Positions 30,264 to 39,395 of a DNA stretch of 64,000 nucleotides are shown here, piece after piece. Position 1 is the stretch's first letter; the number at the start of each line of letters is the position of its first letter. The stretch covers positions 1 to 64,000 of the forward strand of contig NZ_BNBV01000010.1 of assembly GCF_014656135.1 (NCBI RefSeq), in the 5' to 3' direction. The notes under the pieces were generated by a model. It was not told the origin of the DNA, made no database searches, and was given only the letters and a program-made list of their open reading frames with translations. This stretch comes from Streptomyces thermodiastaticus (GTDB lineage Bacteria; Actinomycetota; Actinomycetes; Streptomycetales; Streptomycetaceae). Made by a program: the position numbers and the translations under genes.

Positions 30264-31114
30264 TGCTCTCCCAACAGTTTCTCGATGAACGCGGAAGACT
30301 CGCTCGGCGTGAGGGCCTGTGATCGGAGGATGCCATACCGGGCCTCCAGTTCACGCACTCTTACCACGTCGGTGTACAGACGACTGTCGTCCTGCACCTC
30401 TGCGTACGCGATGCGCTGGCGCTTGTCCACATCGATGAGGGTGAACGGGCCACCCAACGCAGCATTGTCCTCCCGATCGGTCGGCATGACTTGGACTTCC
30501 ACATGCCTCAACCGGCTCATGAGCAGGATGTGTTCCAGAGCTTCACGCATGATTTCCCGGCCGCCGAGCGGCCGCCGCAGAACGGCCTCTTCGATCACGA
30601 AGCTCATCAACGGTGCCGGCCGTCGGTTGAAGATCTCCTGCCGTGCCAGCCGTGCGTCCAGACGCTGTTCGATCACATCGTCGTCCAGCAAGGGGCGCTG
30701 CATCCGGAAGACCGCACGCGCATACCCCTCGGTCTGCAACAACCCCGGCACGGCGTAGACCGCGTAGACGTTGAGCGCCGTTGCTTTGGCCTCCAGACGG
30801 GCCGCGTCCCGGAAATAGGGTGGGTACTGAGCCCTGGCCATCTCCTCCTTCAGCGCGATCAGCACACCCCCGGCGTTCAGCACCTCGTCCGCCCGCTCGA
30901 TGAACCGAGGTTGCGGGATGCGCCTGCCCTGCTCGATGGAGGCCACCGTCTCCGCCGAGTACCCCATCCGCCTGCCGAACTCGGCGCGGTCCAGGCCTGC
31001 CCGGATCCGCAGCAGTTTCAACTGCCGTCCGAAGGCGATCACGACTCCGGTCCCCGGATCGTCGTCCGGTCGCCGCCCCGGCTGTTGCCCCGCCTCGTCG
31101 TCCCGCACGGTCAT
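30260..31114 (-). CDS. XRE-family regulator with DUF5753 (WhiJ type)
   Basis: A 284-residue regulator. The helix-turn-helix is at about residues 30-75 (GRQLKLLRIRAGLDRAEFGRRM, then SIEQGRRIPQP), followed by the DUF5753 domain (YAVPGLLQTEGYARAVF; VQVMPTDREDNAALGGPFTL). This architecture with a downstream DUF397 partner and a neighbouring anti-sigma-like ATPase is the WhiJ-type module linked to developmental control in Streptomyces. Target genes are unknown. Its place between hsdR and the divergent ATPase gene gives no direct link to restriction. Confidence 0.92.
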   Translation of the reverse strand: MTVRDDEAGQQPGRRPDDDPGTGVVIAFGRQLKLLRIRAGLDRAEFGRRMGYSAETVASIEQGRRIPQPRFIERADEVLNAGGVLIALKEEMARAQYPPYFRDAARLEAKATALNVYAVYAVPGLLQTEGYARAVFRMQRPLLDDDVIEQRLDARLARQEIFNRRPAPLMSFVIEEAVLRRPLGGREIMREALEHILLMSRLRHVEVQVMPTDREDNAALGGPFTLIDVDKRQRIAYAEVQDDSRLYTDVVRVRELEARYGILRSQALTPSESSAFIEKLLGEQ

Positions 31115-31233
31115 CGCTCGCGCCTCTCCCCACGCGTACCGCTACGTACAGCGCGCGCACGCCCACGGACGAAGCCGCTGCGTCAGCGCGTCACCGCTGG
31201 TCACGGTACGCCACGGCCCGCCACTGTGAGTGC

Positions 31234-31677
31234 ATGACCGTAACTCCATCACCCATGACGGTGCACCGGTTCGCGATGCGCTTCAGTTCCACTCCGCGCG
31301 GCGCCCGCCTCGCCCGGCACCTGTGCGCTCACCGGCTGGACGTCTGGGGCGTCCCGTACGGCAGCGACGCGCACGACGCCGTCGTCCTCGTCCTCGCGGA
31401 GCTGTGCACCAACGCCGTCCGCCACGGACGTGTGGCGGGGCGGGACTTCGCTGTCCTGCTCACCCTTGCCCCGGCCGCCCGCACCGTCCGGATCGAGGTC
31501 ACCGACACCCGTGGGGAACGCCTCCCCCGCCCGTCCGCCGCCCGCACCCCGGCGGACGAGGTGCGCGACGGCGGGCGGGGTCTCCTGCTCGTCGAGGCCC
31601 TGGCCGACCGCTGGGGCTTCGGCCCCAGGGCCGACGGCGGGCCCGGCAAGACGGTGTGGGCGGAGTGCGTGGTGTGA
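31234..31677 (+). CDS. ATP-binding (anti-sigma-factor-like) protein
   Basis: A 147-residue GHKL-fold ATPase of the RsbW/SpoIIAB-like HATPase_c_2 family. The N-box is VVLVLAELCTNAVRHGRV and the G1/G2 regions are VTDTRGERLPRP and GGRGLLLVEALADRWG. It diverges from the WhiJ-type regulator with a 119-bp spacer, completing the usual three-gene set. It may act as a partner-switching kinase or simply modulate the regulator. An ATG at 31258 is an alternative start. Confidence 0.9.
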   Translation: MTVTPSPMTVHRFAMRFSSTPRGARLARHLCAHRLDVWGVPYGSDAHDAVVLVLAELCTNAVRHGRVAGRDFAVLLTLAPAARTVRIEVTDTRGERLPRPSAARTPADEVRDGGRGLLLVEALADRWGFGPRADGGPGKTVWAECVV

Positions 31678-31702
31678 ACGGCGGCGCCCGGTGCGGCAGG
31701 CG

Positions 31703-33520
31703 TCAGACTGTGGCCACGCCGTTCGAGTACGACTTCATGTTGTAGGTGCCGAAGCCGTTGGCGACGGGGTTGCCCGCGTTGTTGATGCAGTGCAGGATGC
31801 CGCCGCCGCCCGCGTCGTTGAGGCAGACGGTCATCAGCGAGGTGAAGACGACGCCCGGGGTGTCGGGGACCTCGTAGGCGCGGTCGGTGTAGATGTTGGC
31901 GTGGAGGTTGAAGAAGGCGTAGCTGCCCAGGCCCCAGGCGTGGTGCTCGGTGACCTGGTCGGCGACCTTGTAGGCGGCGAAGCCGTTGGTGTCGCCGTGT
32001 CTCCAGGCCGACTGCGTCGGCACGTCGTAGGGGTGCTCGTTCTGGAAGAAGTAGGTGCGGCCCTCGTTGCCGTTCCAGAGCACCTCGTAGTTCTGGTGGT
32101 GCTCGACGAACAGGCCGTAGGCGGTGACCCGGTCGCCGTTGACGAGGAAGCCGGTGCCCGCGGGGTTGACGGACCAGCCGACCGTGCCGTCGAGGCCGTG
32201 GTCGGCGCGCCAGGCCCATACGTGGTCGGCGATGACGTCGTTGCTGTCGATCTGAATGCTGACGTCGGTGCCGCCGGGCAGAGCGCCGCCGATGCGCGGG
32301 AAGATGTCGAAGAGCACCGTGGGCCGCTCTGCGTGGCTGGTGCCGGTCCTGCCGTTGCCGACCCGCAGCAGCACGGGAGAGTTGGCGGAGGCGGCTTCGA
32401 GGATGACGCCGGCCACGGTGACGTCGTCGATGTCGTCGACCTCGATCAGGGAGGTGCCCTGGACGGCCTGGAGGGTGGCCAGGCCGAGGCCGAGCACGAC
32501 GGTGCCGGGCCGGGACACCCGCAGCGGCTCGGTCAGCGGGTAGATGCCCGGGGTGAGGAGGAGGTGCTTGCCGTCGGCGAGCGCGGCGTTCATCGTCGCG
32601 GCGGAGTCGCCCGGCTGCGCGACGTGGAACGCGGCCAGCGGGATGCCGTGCCCGGCGGCCGGTCCGCCGGCCCAGGTGGTGCCGGTGGTGTCACGGCGCA
32701 GCGCGGGCACAAACACCTGGTAGGCGCCCTGGCCGTCGACGGTCAGGAACGGCTTCTCCCGGATCACGGGGGTGCGGTCGATCCTCGTGTAGGGCGGGTT
32801 CGGGAAGGACGTGGCGGGGGCGCCCTGGACGCCGACGAAGACCATGTTCCAGTTGGAGCTGGTCCAGCGGCCGATGGTGTCGTTGCGGGAGATCCACTGC
32901 TGCTGCGAGCCGGAGTCGATCTGGCCGTCCACCACGCTGTCTGCCAGGTAGCCGCCGCTGGACCAGCCGTTGCCGGGCGGGCTCGGCATGAGGATCATGT
33001 CGCCCTTCACATGGACGCGGCGCATCGGTCCGGCCTGGGCGACGGCCCAGCGCTCCAGCCCGTCCGGCGGCACGATGGTCAGGTTCTCGGCGGCCCGCCA
33101 GAAGTTCTGGGTGGCGTTGCCGTCGAACCACTGGGCGTCGACGGTCACATGACCGTTGATCACGACATCCTCGGGGCTCGCGCCGAGTCCGAGCACATGG
33201 GTGTAGAAGCCGACGTTGATGTCGACGTTGTACGTGCCCGGCCGGAACGCCAGGGCGTAGCGCTCGGTGCCGAACTGGTTGGACTGCTGGACGGCGAACA
33301 CGTCGTCGATCTGCTTCTGGATCGCCGCGTCACCCATCGACGGGTCGAAGACCAGGACGTTTGGTCCCAGGTCAGCCGCGCGGTGCGCTGCGGCGCCACG
33401 GCCGTGGGGGGCGTGGGGCGACGCGACGGCGGATCCTGCGGTGGCGCCGACCAGCGGCGCCGCAGCGGCAGCGGCCGCCGCCCCGCGGAGCAGAGCACGA
33501 CGAGAGGGATTCACGGACAC
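31703..33520 (-). CDS. Secreted GH55-type exo-beta-1,3-glucanase, second copy
   Basis: A 605-residue paralogue of the protein at 17113, sharing blocks along its whole length (DLGPNVLVFDPS, WFDGNATQNFWRAAENL, QQQWISRND, FPNPPYTRIDRTPV). It has a Tat signal (SRRALLRGAAAAAAAAPLVG). The glutamates matching the proposed catalytic pair are kept: E473 in FVEHH and E495 in FFQNE. It carries the same LacI-type palindrome upstream but stands alone, inside the defence-like region. Different loops suggest a different glucan length or branching preference. Function by homology to GH55; not a cyclase. Confidence 0.78.
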   Translation of the reverse strand: MSVNPSRRALLRGAAAAAAAAPLVGATAGSAVASPHAPHGRGAAAHRAADLGPNVLVFDPSMGDAAIQKQIDDVFAVQQSNQFGTERYALAFRPGTYNVDINVGFYTHVLGLGASPEDVVINGHVTVDAQWFDGNATQNFWRAAENLTIVPPDGLERWAVAQAGPMRRVHVKGDMILMPSPPGNGWSSGGYLADSVVDGQIDSGSQQQWISRNDTIGRWTSSNWNMVFVGVQGAPATSFPNPPYTRIDRTPVIREKPFLTVDGQGAYQVFVPALRRDTTGTTWAGGPAAGHGIPLAAFHVAQPGDSAATMNAALADGKHLLLTPGIYPLTEPLRVSRPGTVVLGLGLATLQAVQGTSLIEVDDIDDVTVAGVILEAASANSPVLLRVGNGRTGTSHAERPTVLFDIFPRIGGALPGGTDVSIQIDSNDVIADHVWAWRADHGLDGTVGWSVNPAGTGFLVNGDRVTAYGLFVEHHQNYEVLWNGNEGRTYFFQNEHPYDVPTQSAWRHGDTNGFAAYKVADQVTEHHAWGLGSYAFFNLHANIYTDRAYEVPDTPGVVFTSLMTVCLNDAGGGGILHCINNAGNPVANGFGTYNMKSYSNGVATV

Positions 33521-33575
33521 GGCTCTCCCTGAGCATGGTGGGGCATACGGGACCGCGGCTGGTCCTCAACCGCGG

Positions 33576-33587
33576 GAGAGCGCTCTC
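33576..33587. promoter_or_regulatory. LacI-type palindromic operator GAGAGCGCTCTC
   Basis: A perfect 12-bp palindrome 56 bp upstream of the second GH55 start, identical to the one at 17059-17070. The rest of the 344-bp gap to the kinase gene shows no other feature. Confidence 0.65.
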
Positions 33588-33864
33588 GGCCGTGGAGTGA
33601 ATCATCGTCAGCCCGCAAGCGTCAATAGGTCTGGACCATTACCGGATCACTCACAGGGGTCGGCTGCTCCGAGCCGCGGGGCTCGTTCCGGCGCACACCT
33701 GCATCAGCTGACCTGCGGGCTCGGGCGGTGCATGTGGTCAGGACGCAGGCCTTCCAGATGCCACGTGTCACGGTCCCGTTGCTGCCCCTCCCTCGCTGGA
33801 CGCGGAAATCTGGCACCCGCGAAACTGATTCCCGGTACAACGAAACCAGGACCACTTCGGTCAC

Positions 33865-35508
33865 GTGACGGGCGGGGCGGGGAACCAGGTGCCGGACGTG
33901 CGACGGATCGCGGAACGCTACGAGCTGCTGGAGCAGGTGAGTCACGGCGGCATGGGAGATGTGTGGCGGGGCTACGACGCGGTACTGGACCGGCCGGTGG
34001 CCGTGAAGCTGATCCGTCCCCAGGCCGTGACGTCCCCGGTCCTGGCGGAGGAGTTCGAGAAGCGGTTCCGGCGCGAGGCACGGATCACCGCGCGCATCCA
34101 GCACCCGGGTGTGCCACAGGTGTACGACGCGGTGCTGGACGAGTCGTACGAGCAGCTGTTCCTGGTGATGGAGCTGGTCGACGGCGTGCCGTTGACCGCG
34201 TATGTGCACCCGGAGCGGCCCCTGCCGGTCGGCTGGGCGGTCGCGGTGGCGGCGCAGGTAGCGACCGTGCTGTCGTACGCCCACGACGTGCCGATCGTGC
34301 ACCGTGATCTGAAGCCGAGCAACGTCCTGGTGGCGCGGGACGGCACGGTGAAGGTGCTGGACTTCGGGATCGCGGCCATCCTCCGGACGGACGTGACGAA
34401 GCTGACGGCGACTGGCAGTCCGATCGGCACGCACCAGTACATGGCTCCGGAGCAGGTGCGCGGGAGTCGTGTGACGCCCCGCACGGATTTGTACGCCCTC
34501 GGCTGCGTTCTGCACGAACTGCTGTGCGGGCAGCCGCTGTTCAGCGGCGACAGCGAGTTCCAGCTGATGATGCAGCACGTCAACGCCGCTCCTCCGCCTC
34601 TGCGGCAGTTGCGTGCCGATGTGCCGGAGCAGCTGGAGGCACTCGTCCTGCATCTGCTGCGGAAGGCGCCCGAGGCGCGTCCTGCGGACGTGCAGGAGGT
34701 GTACGAGCGGTTGCTGCCGTTTCTGCCGGGGCCCGGCGACGAGTCGGCGCCCGAGACAGCGGTGCCCGCCGGAGCACCCGACCCCACCGGTGTCTTCCGC
34801 CGACCCTACGCGCCGCGCTCACGGGCCGGTGGCGCGGGCGAGCGTCCCGCAGCGGATGCTCCCGCCCCCGCCGCGCCTGTCGCCGTCCCGGAGGCCGAGC
34901 GGGAGGAGCTGCGCGAACGGATCCGCGAGGTCCATGCGCACTATCGCGCGCTGATGGAGGAGGAACGGTACGCGCAGGCCGCGGAGGTGGCGGGCGAGAT
35001 GATCGAGCCCGCGGCGCGCGCCCTGGGATCGGACAACAAGGTGGTTCTGGGGCTGCGCATGCGCCGGGCGGTCAGCCGTCAGCTGGCCGGCGACCACAGG
35101 GCCGCGCTGCCCGAGTTCGAGGCGCTCGCGGACGCGTACGCGCGCGTCAACGGTCCCGGCAGCCACGAGGCGCTGGACAGCCGGGCCCAGGCGGCCCGCT
35201 GCCGTGGCGAGCTGGGCCAGGTGACGGAGGCGCTTGCCGGGCTGCGCGGTGTTCTCGAGGTGGTGCGTGCGGTCGACGGCGATGTCAGCGAGAACGCCGT
35301 CGAGTTGCGCCGCGACATCGGCATGCTGCTGCTGGCGCAGGGGCGGGCCGCGGACGCGTTCGACGTCCTGGAGCCGCTGCACGCGGATCTGTGCGTGGTG
35401 TTCGGCCCGGACGACGAACTGGCAGCCGAGGTGGCCGAGACCCTGGCCATGATTCGGCTGGATCTCGACGGCGCGCGTCCTGATTCCACCGCTCCTCGGC
35501 GGCAATGA
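33865..35508 (+). CDS. Ser/Thr protein kinase with C-terminal helical repeats
   Basis: A 547-residue Hanks-type kinase. The kinase domain spans about residues 15-285, with glycine loop VSHGGMGDVW, ATP-binding K48 (AVKLI), catalytic loop HRDLKPSN (H146, D148), DFG in VKVLDFGIA, and GTHQYMAPEQ. A Pro/Ala linker follows, then about 200 residues of helical repeats resembling TPRs (HRAALPEFEALADAYARVNG; QAARCRGELGQVTEALAGLR). No transmembrane segment is seen, unlike PknB-type kinases, so it is cytosolic. It starts at GTG. It lies 104 bp upstream of the AIPR gene on the same strand, so it may control or sense for that gene. That link is inference. Confidence 0.9.
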   Translation: MTGGAGNQVPDVRRIAERYELLEQVSHGGMGDVWRGYDAVLDRPVAVKLIRPQAVTSPVLAEEFEKRFRREARITARIQHPGVPQVYDAVLDESYEQLFLVMELVDGVPLTAYVHPERPLPVGWAVAVAAQVATVLSYAHDVPIVHRDLKPSNVLVARDGTVKVLDFGIAAILRTDVTKLTATGSPIGTHQYMAPEQVRGSRVTPRTDLYALGCVLHELLCGQPLFSGDSEFQLMMQHVNAAPPPLRQLRADVPEQLEALVLHLLRKAPEARPADVQEVYERLLPFLPGPGDESAPETAVPAGAPDPTGVFRRPYAPRSRAGGAGERPAADAPAPAAPVAVPEAEREELRERIREVHAHYRALMEEERYAQAAEVAGEMIEPAARALGSDNKVVLGLRMRRAVSRQLAGDHRAALPEFEALADAYARVNGPGSHEALDSRAQAARCRGELGQVTEALAGLRGVLEVVRAVDGDVSENAVELRRDIGMLLLAQGRAADAFDVLEPLHADLCVVFGPDDELAAEVAETLAMIRLDLDGARPDSTAPRRQ

Positions 35509-35612
35509 GGGCAAGACGCTCGCTGCTGGAGGAAATCGTGGAATGATCACGCAGGGTGGGGCGGCGTTGCTGCGCCCACGTGCTGCACTGCGCAGGTGGA
35601 GGGGACGGGAGC

Positions 35613-37772
35613 ATGAGCGCGAAGAGGGCCGGGGATGGGTTGCCGAGCGTGATCACACAGGTCCGGCAGGTCGGCGGGGCGCTGAGAAAGGTGTACGGCA
35701 ATCTGCTGGACACCGGAGATCTGGAGGGTCTGCCTCCCGACCAGCAGGAGCCGCGACTGCTGTCCCGGGCGCTCACCGCGCAGGCGGTGCGGATCGTAAC
35801 AGGGTTCAGTCCCCAGGATGCAGCACGTACCGTCATCGACGGCCATGCCGACCAGGGCATCGACGCCATCGCCGTGGTGGACGGCCCCGACCCGCACATC
35901 TACCTGGTGCAGGGGAAGTGGAGCCCCGAGGGGAAAGCGGCGGCCGACCGCAAGGCGGTGCTGGAACTTTTCGCCGGTCTGCGTCTCATCGACGACGAGG
36001 ACTTCGCGCCGTTCAACCCACGAGGGCGTCAGCTGGCCGAGTACGCCAAGACGGTCATGGACCGAGGTCCCGTGCCGGTGACGCAGGTCATCGTCCTGAT
36101 GCGCCCGGAGGAGCCGGGTCCCGGTTTCCAGGACGCCCTGATCAACGGTGAGAAGGAGTTCAACCGCTACGGCGATGTCCTCGACCACCGGATCATCCTC
36201 GCACCCGAGGTGTGGGCCTCCGTCCGGCAGGACCTCAACCCGAAACCGGTCGAGCTCACCACCACGCTGTTCCCTTGGTTCTCGATCAGTTCCCCGTACG
36301 AGTCCTACCAGGGCGTCGTGACCGCCGAGGAAGTGGCCGAATGGGCCGCGAGCGGCTCGGAGCTGTTCAATCTGAACATCCGCAACCCGCTAGGCCGAAC
36401 CCCGATCAACAACGCGCTCATCGAGACGCTCACCGAGGAGCCGTCGTACTTCTGGTACTTCAACAACGGCATCACCGTGCTGTGCGACTCGGTCGAGAAG
36501 GCGCAACAGAACAGGCGTGCCCCACAGCACTTTCCGCTCACGCTCACCCTGCACAACGCCAGCGTGGTGAACGGTGCACAGACCGTGCGCTCCGTGGCCG
36601 AGGCGCTCGCGTCGGACGACGGGGCGGCGCAGGCGCAGATCGGCGTGCGCATCATCGTGACCGGTGCGGCCGAGGATTTCGCCAGGAAGACGACCCAGGC
36701 CACCAACCGTCAGAACAGCGTGGTGCCGCGCGACTTCATCGCGCTCGACCCGGTCCAGGCGGCGATCGTCGAGGAGATGCGTGCCGAACTCGGGCTGGAA
36801 TACAGCGTGCGGCGCAGCGAGCTGGAGCCGCCCGAGGAGACCGGTTGCTCCGTGGTCGAGGCGGCCTGTGCGCTCGCCTGTGCCCACAACGACGTCCAGT
36901 ACGCGGCGCGCATGGGCGTCACCCTCGATGTGCTCTGGGAGAGGGGTTCTCAGGGCATCTACGACGTCCTGTTCCGGCCGCAGCCCGGTGTGTACCTGCT
37001 GTGGAACGCGGTGCAGGTCCTGCGCGAGGTCCGCCGCTCTCTGTACAAGCTGCGCAGCCGCTACGAAGGGCGCGGCGCGGCCCTGACCGAGCACGGCGGC
37101 TATCTGATCGCGCACCTTGTGTTCCGGCTGCTGGACACCGAGGCGATCGACGAGCCTGATCCCGACCTGAAGTGGTGCAAGGAGGCCACCCGGAAGACCG
37201 GGGACCTGGTCAAGCAGTTGCTGCCCGTCGTCGCAGCGTCGATCGACGAGCTGTTCACCGAGCGTTCCCAGATCCGTGCCGTGTGCGCGGACGTCACACG
37301 ATGCCGCGAGCTGTCCCAGCATGTTCTCGGCATCATCAGGGACGGCAGAACCGCCAAGACCCCGGACAAGTACCGGCGTGCGCAGCTGCAGCGCAAGCGT
37401 CGTCGCCCCAACGCGGTCACGGTACTCGTCGACAAGCAGGTCCTCGGCGACGGAGAGCCGCTCACTCTCAAGGCCGGCTACCCGCTGGAGGAGGAGGCGC
37501 TGCGGGACTGGCTGGCCGAGGACGAACGCCGTGCCCGGGCGACCTGGGTCAACCATCGCACCAAACCGCTTCTGTGGGCGGCCGATGGCTGTCAGTACTC
37601 GCCCTCGGGTCTGATCAGCCGCATGTGGGAGCTGGCGGAGTGGGAGAGGCGTCCCGTGGCGAACCAGGGGACGGCCCGGTGGGCAATCGCCACCGGCGAA
37701 ACTCTCGCGGATCTCGCGTGGCGTGTGCTCAACGACCTGGAGGAGGCGGCCGAGGACGAACCCGTCCGCTGA
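35613..37772 (+). CDS. AIPR family (abortive-infection-type) protein
   Basis: A 719-residue protein with the AIPR core at about residues 230-400: LFNLNIRNPLG, INNALIETL, YFWYFNNGITVLCD, NASVVNGAQTVRSV and ATNRQNSVVPRDF. AIPR proteins were named for phage-abortive phenotypes. Residues 80-102 (GIDAIAVVDG then LVQGKW) resemble a PD-(D/E)xK nuclease core with D84 and the QxK pair Q100/K102, as in Mrr-type enzymes, so DNA cleavage is plausible. The C-terminal ~200 residues are unassigned. The ATG at 35613 follows GAGGGGACGGGAG. A helicase remnant follows immediately, so this may be the surviving part of a larger defence operon. Confidence 0.85.
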   Translation: MSAKRAGDGLPSVITQVRQVGGALRKVYGNLLDTGDLEGLPPDQQEPRLLSRALTAQAVRIVTGFSPQDAARTVIDGHADQGIDAIAVVDGPDPHIYLVQGKWSPEGKAAADRKAVLELFAGLRLIDDEDFAPFNPRGRQLAEYAKTVMDRGPVPVTQVIVLMRPEEPGPGFQDALINGEKEFNRYGDVLDHRIILAPEVWASVRQDLNPKPVELTTTLFPWFSISSPYESYQGVVTAEEVAEWAASGSELFNLNIRNPLGRTPINNALIETLTEEPSYFWYFNNGITVLCDSVEKAQQNRRAPQHFPLTLTLHNASVVNGAQTVRSVAEALASDDGAAQAQIGVRIIVTGAAEDFARKTTQATNRQNSVVPRDFIALDPVQAAIVEEMRAELGLEYSVRRSELEPPEETGCSVVEAACALACAHNDVQYAARMGVTLDVLWERGSQGIYDVLFRPQPGVYLLWNAVQVLREVRRSLYKLRSRYEGRGAALTEHGGYLIAHLVFRLLDTEAIDEPDPDLKWCKEATRKTGDLVKQLLPVVAASIDELFTERSQIRAVCADVTRCRELSQHVLGIIRDGRTAKTPDKYRRAQLQRKRRRPNAVTVLVDKQVLGDGEPLTLKAGYPLEEEALRDWLAEDERRARATWVNHRTKPLLWAADGCQYSPSGLISRMWELAEWERRPVANQGTARWAIATGETLADLAWRVLNDLEEAAEDEPVR

Positions 37773-37799
37773 GGCGGAGTACCCGACGGCGGGCTGCTC

Positions 37800-38940
37800 C
37801 GCTGAAGAAACAAAGGAGCAGCTGGAGGTCTTCGCACCGCTGCTGCCGCAGGACCAGCGTGAGGTGCTGGAGTTCCTCGCGGAGGGCTGCTCGGTCGAGG
37901 AGGTGTGGCAGGAGATCGTCGCGCCTTCCCTGCAGTCCTCGACCCGGCCGGTGGATCCGCAGGACCACGACGCGGCGATCCAGCACTCCCGAGCACGGAT
38001 TGCCGTGGTCACCGCGTCGGAGGAGCTGCGGGACATCCTGGAGAAGCCGTTCGCGGCCTGGCGGATCTTCCTGCACCCCTCCCAGCGCAAGGTGGCCTAC
38101 CGGCCGTCCTACGCGGGACCGGCCCAGGTCACGGGCGGGCCGGGCACCGGCAAGACGGTCGTCGCGCTGCACCGGGTCAAGCACCTGCTGGGGTATCTGC
38201 GCGACGGGGACCGGCGTCTGCTGCGCGCCGCAGTTCCCGCCCGGACGACCTTTTCATCGCCGGTGATCCGCACCAGCGGATCTACGATGCGAAAGTGTCG
38301 CTGAAGTCGCTCGGGATCAAGGTGACCGGGCGCTCGGTGAAGCGGCGCAAGAACTACCGCAGCACGCAGGAGATCTTGCGCTGGTCCACGGCGCTGCTCC
38401 TCGGCCGGCCCGTCGCCCAGCTGGAGGACGAGAACCGGAACGATACGCTCCTTGGCTACCGCTCGGCGCTGCGCGGCCAGGGACCCACAGTGCATGCCGC
38501 GACGACCGAGGAGGCGGAGCTGGACGCCCTGGTGTCCCGGGTGCGGGCCTGGCTGGACGCGGGTGTCGGCGCCGGGGGAATCGGCGTGAGCGCCCGGTTC
38601 AACAAGACCTGCGCCAAAGCCGTGTCGCGTCTCACGGCGGCGGGCATTCCCGCGGCTCCGCTGCGTTCCGCCGACGCCGCCGGGGACACAGCGGCGGTCC
38701 GGGTTCGGCACGATGCACTCGTTCAAGGGTCTAGCTGTGTCGCCGTCGTCGGTGTGAACGACGGGGCCCTGCCGTTCCCGAAGGCGGTGACACCGGCCGA
38801 GCTGGACCAACAAGCAGTACGAGACCGACATGATGACCGAACGCTGTCTGCTCTTCGTCGCGTGCACCAGGGCACGCGACAGCCTGTATGTCTCGTATGC
38901 GGGCAAGCCGAGCCCGTTCCTGGTGGAGGCGGGTGTGTGA
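37800..38940 (+). pseudogene. Degenerate UvrD/Rep-like helicase
   Basis: Pieces of one superfamily 1 helicase lie in order but in different frames. The first frame gives LEVFAPLLPQDQREVLEFLA, WRIFLHPSQRK and Walker A VTGGPGTGKTVVALHR (ending about 38200). A second frame, from about 38240, gives DDLFIAGDPHQRIYDAK and RKNYRSTQEILRW. Near 38710 GTMHSFKGL is in another frame; CVAVVGVNDGALPFP returns to the second, and TERCLLFVACTRARDSLYVS is shifted again before a stop at 38940. The segment expected between Walker A and the GDxxQ motif, usually a few hundred residues, is missing, and so is the N-terminus. At least one large deletion and several frameshifts make it nonfunctional. Confidence 0.88.
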
Positions 38941-39395
38941 CGAGCGCCCTGCGGGCCCGTCAGCACCCGGTCCTCGTCAAAGCCACGTGGCGGGACAGGC
39001 AGGTCAGCGACGGGTCCGACCCGGGCTCCAGTCCCGGTTGCGCGGGCCCCCGGCACGCCATCCGGCCGTGCGGGCCGCGTGACGGGAAGGGGAAAGGTGT
39101 GTGAACACCGACGGCTCGCCGGCCGCGCTGCACCACCGCGGCCCTGCAACGCGATGCGGCCCGGACACCGCGTCGTGGCATGTGAACATGGGTGTGCGGG
39201 GCGGCCGGGCCGGTGTCCGGAATCCACCGCACGCCATGTCCAGTGACGAGTGCCCACCGCACACTTGTTTTATGATCATCAAAAGTTGATCTCATCGCAC
39301 CTGCAACCAGTGGCGGCTGGGCCTCTGGCGATCGCCCGCACCGACGACCGTGCGGGCCTCGCGGTACTGGTACGTGCACAAGAAGGGTGAACAGC
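38941..39395. other. Intergenic region before the YceI gene
   Basis: 455 bp without a convincing gene. Near 39265-39300 it becomes AT-rich, with an imperfect inverted repeat GATCA (39274-39278) / TGATC (39287-39291), about 105-120 bp before the YceI start. This is a possible promoter/operator. Confidence 0.4.

Noticed and set aside
38195..38300. Programmed frameshift rescuing the helicase
   Set aside because: Besides the frame change, a large internal segment and the N-terminus are missing and further shifts occur downstream, so decay is the simpler reading.
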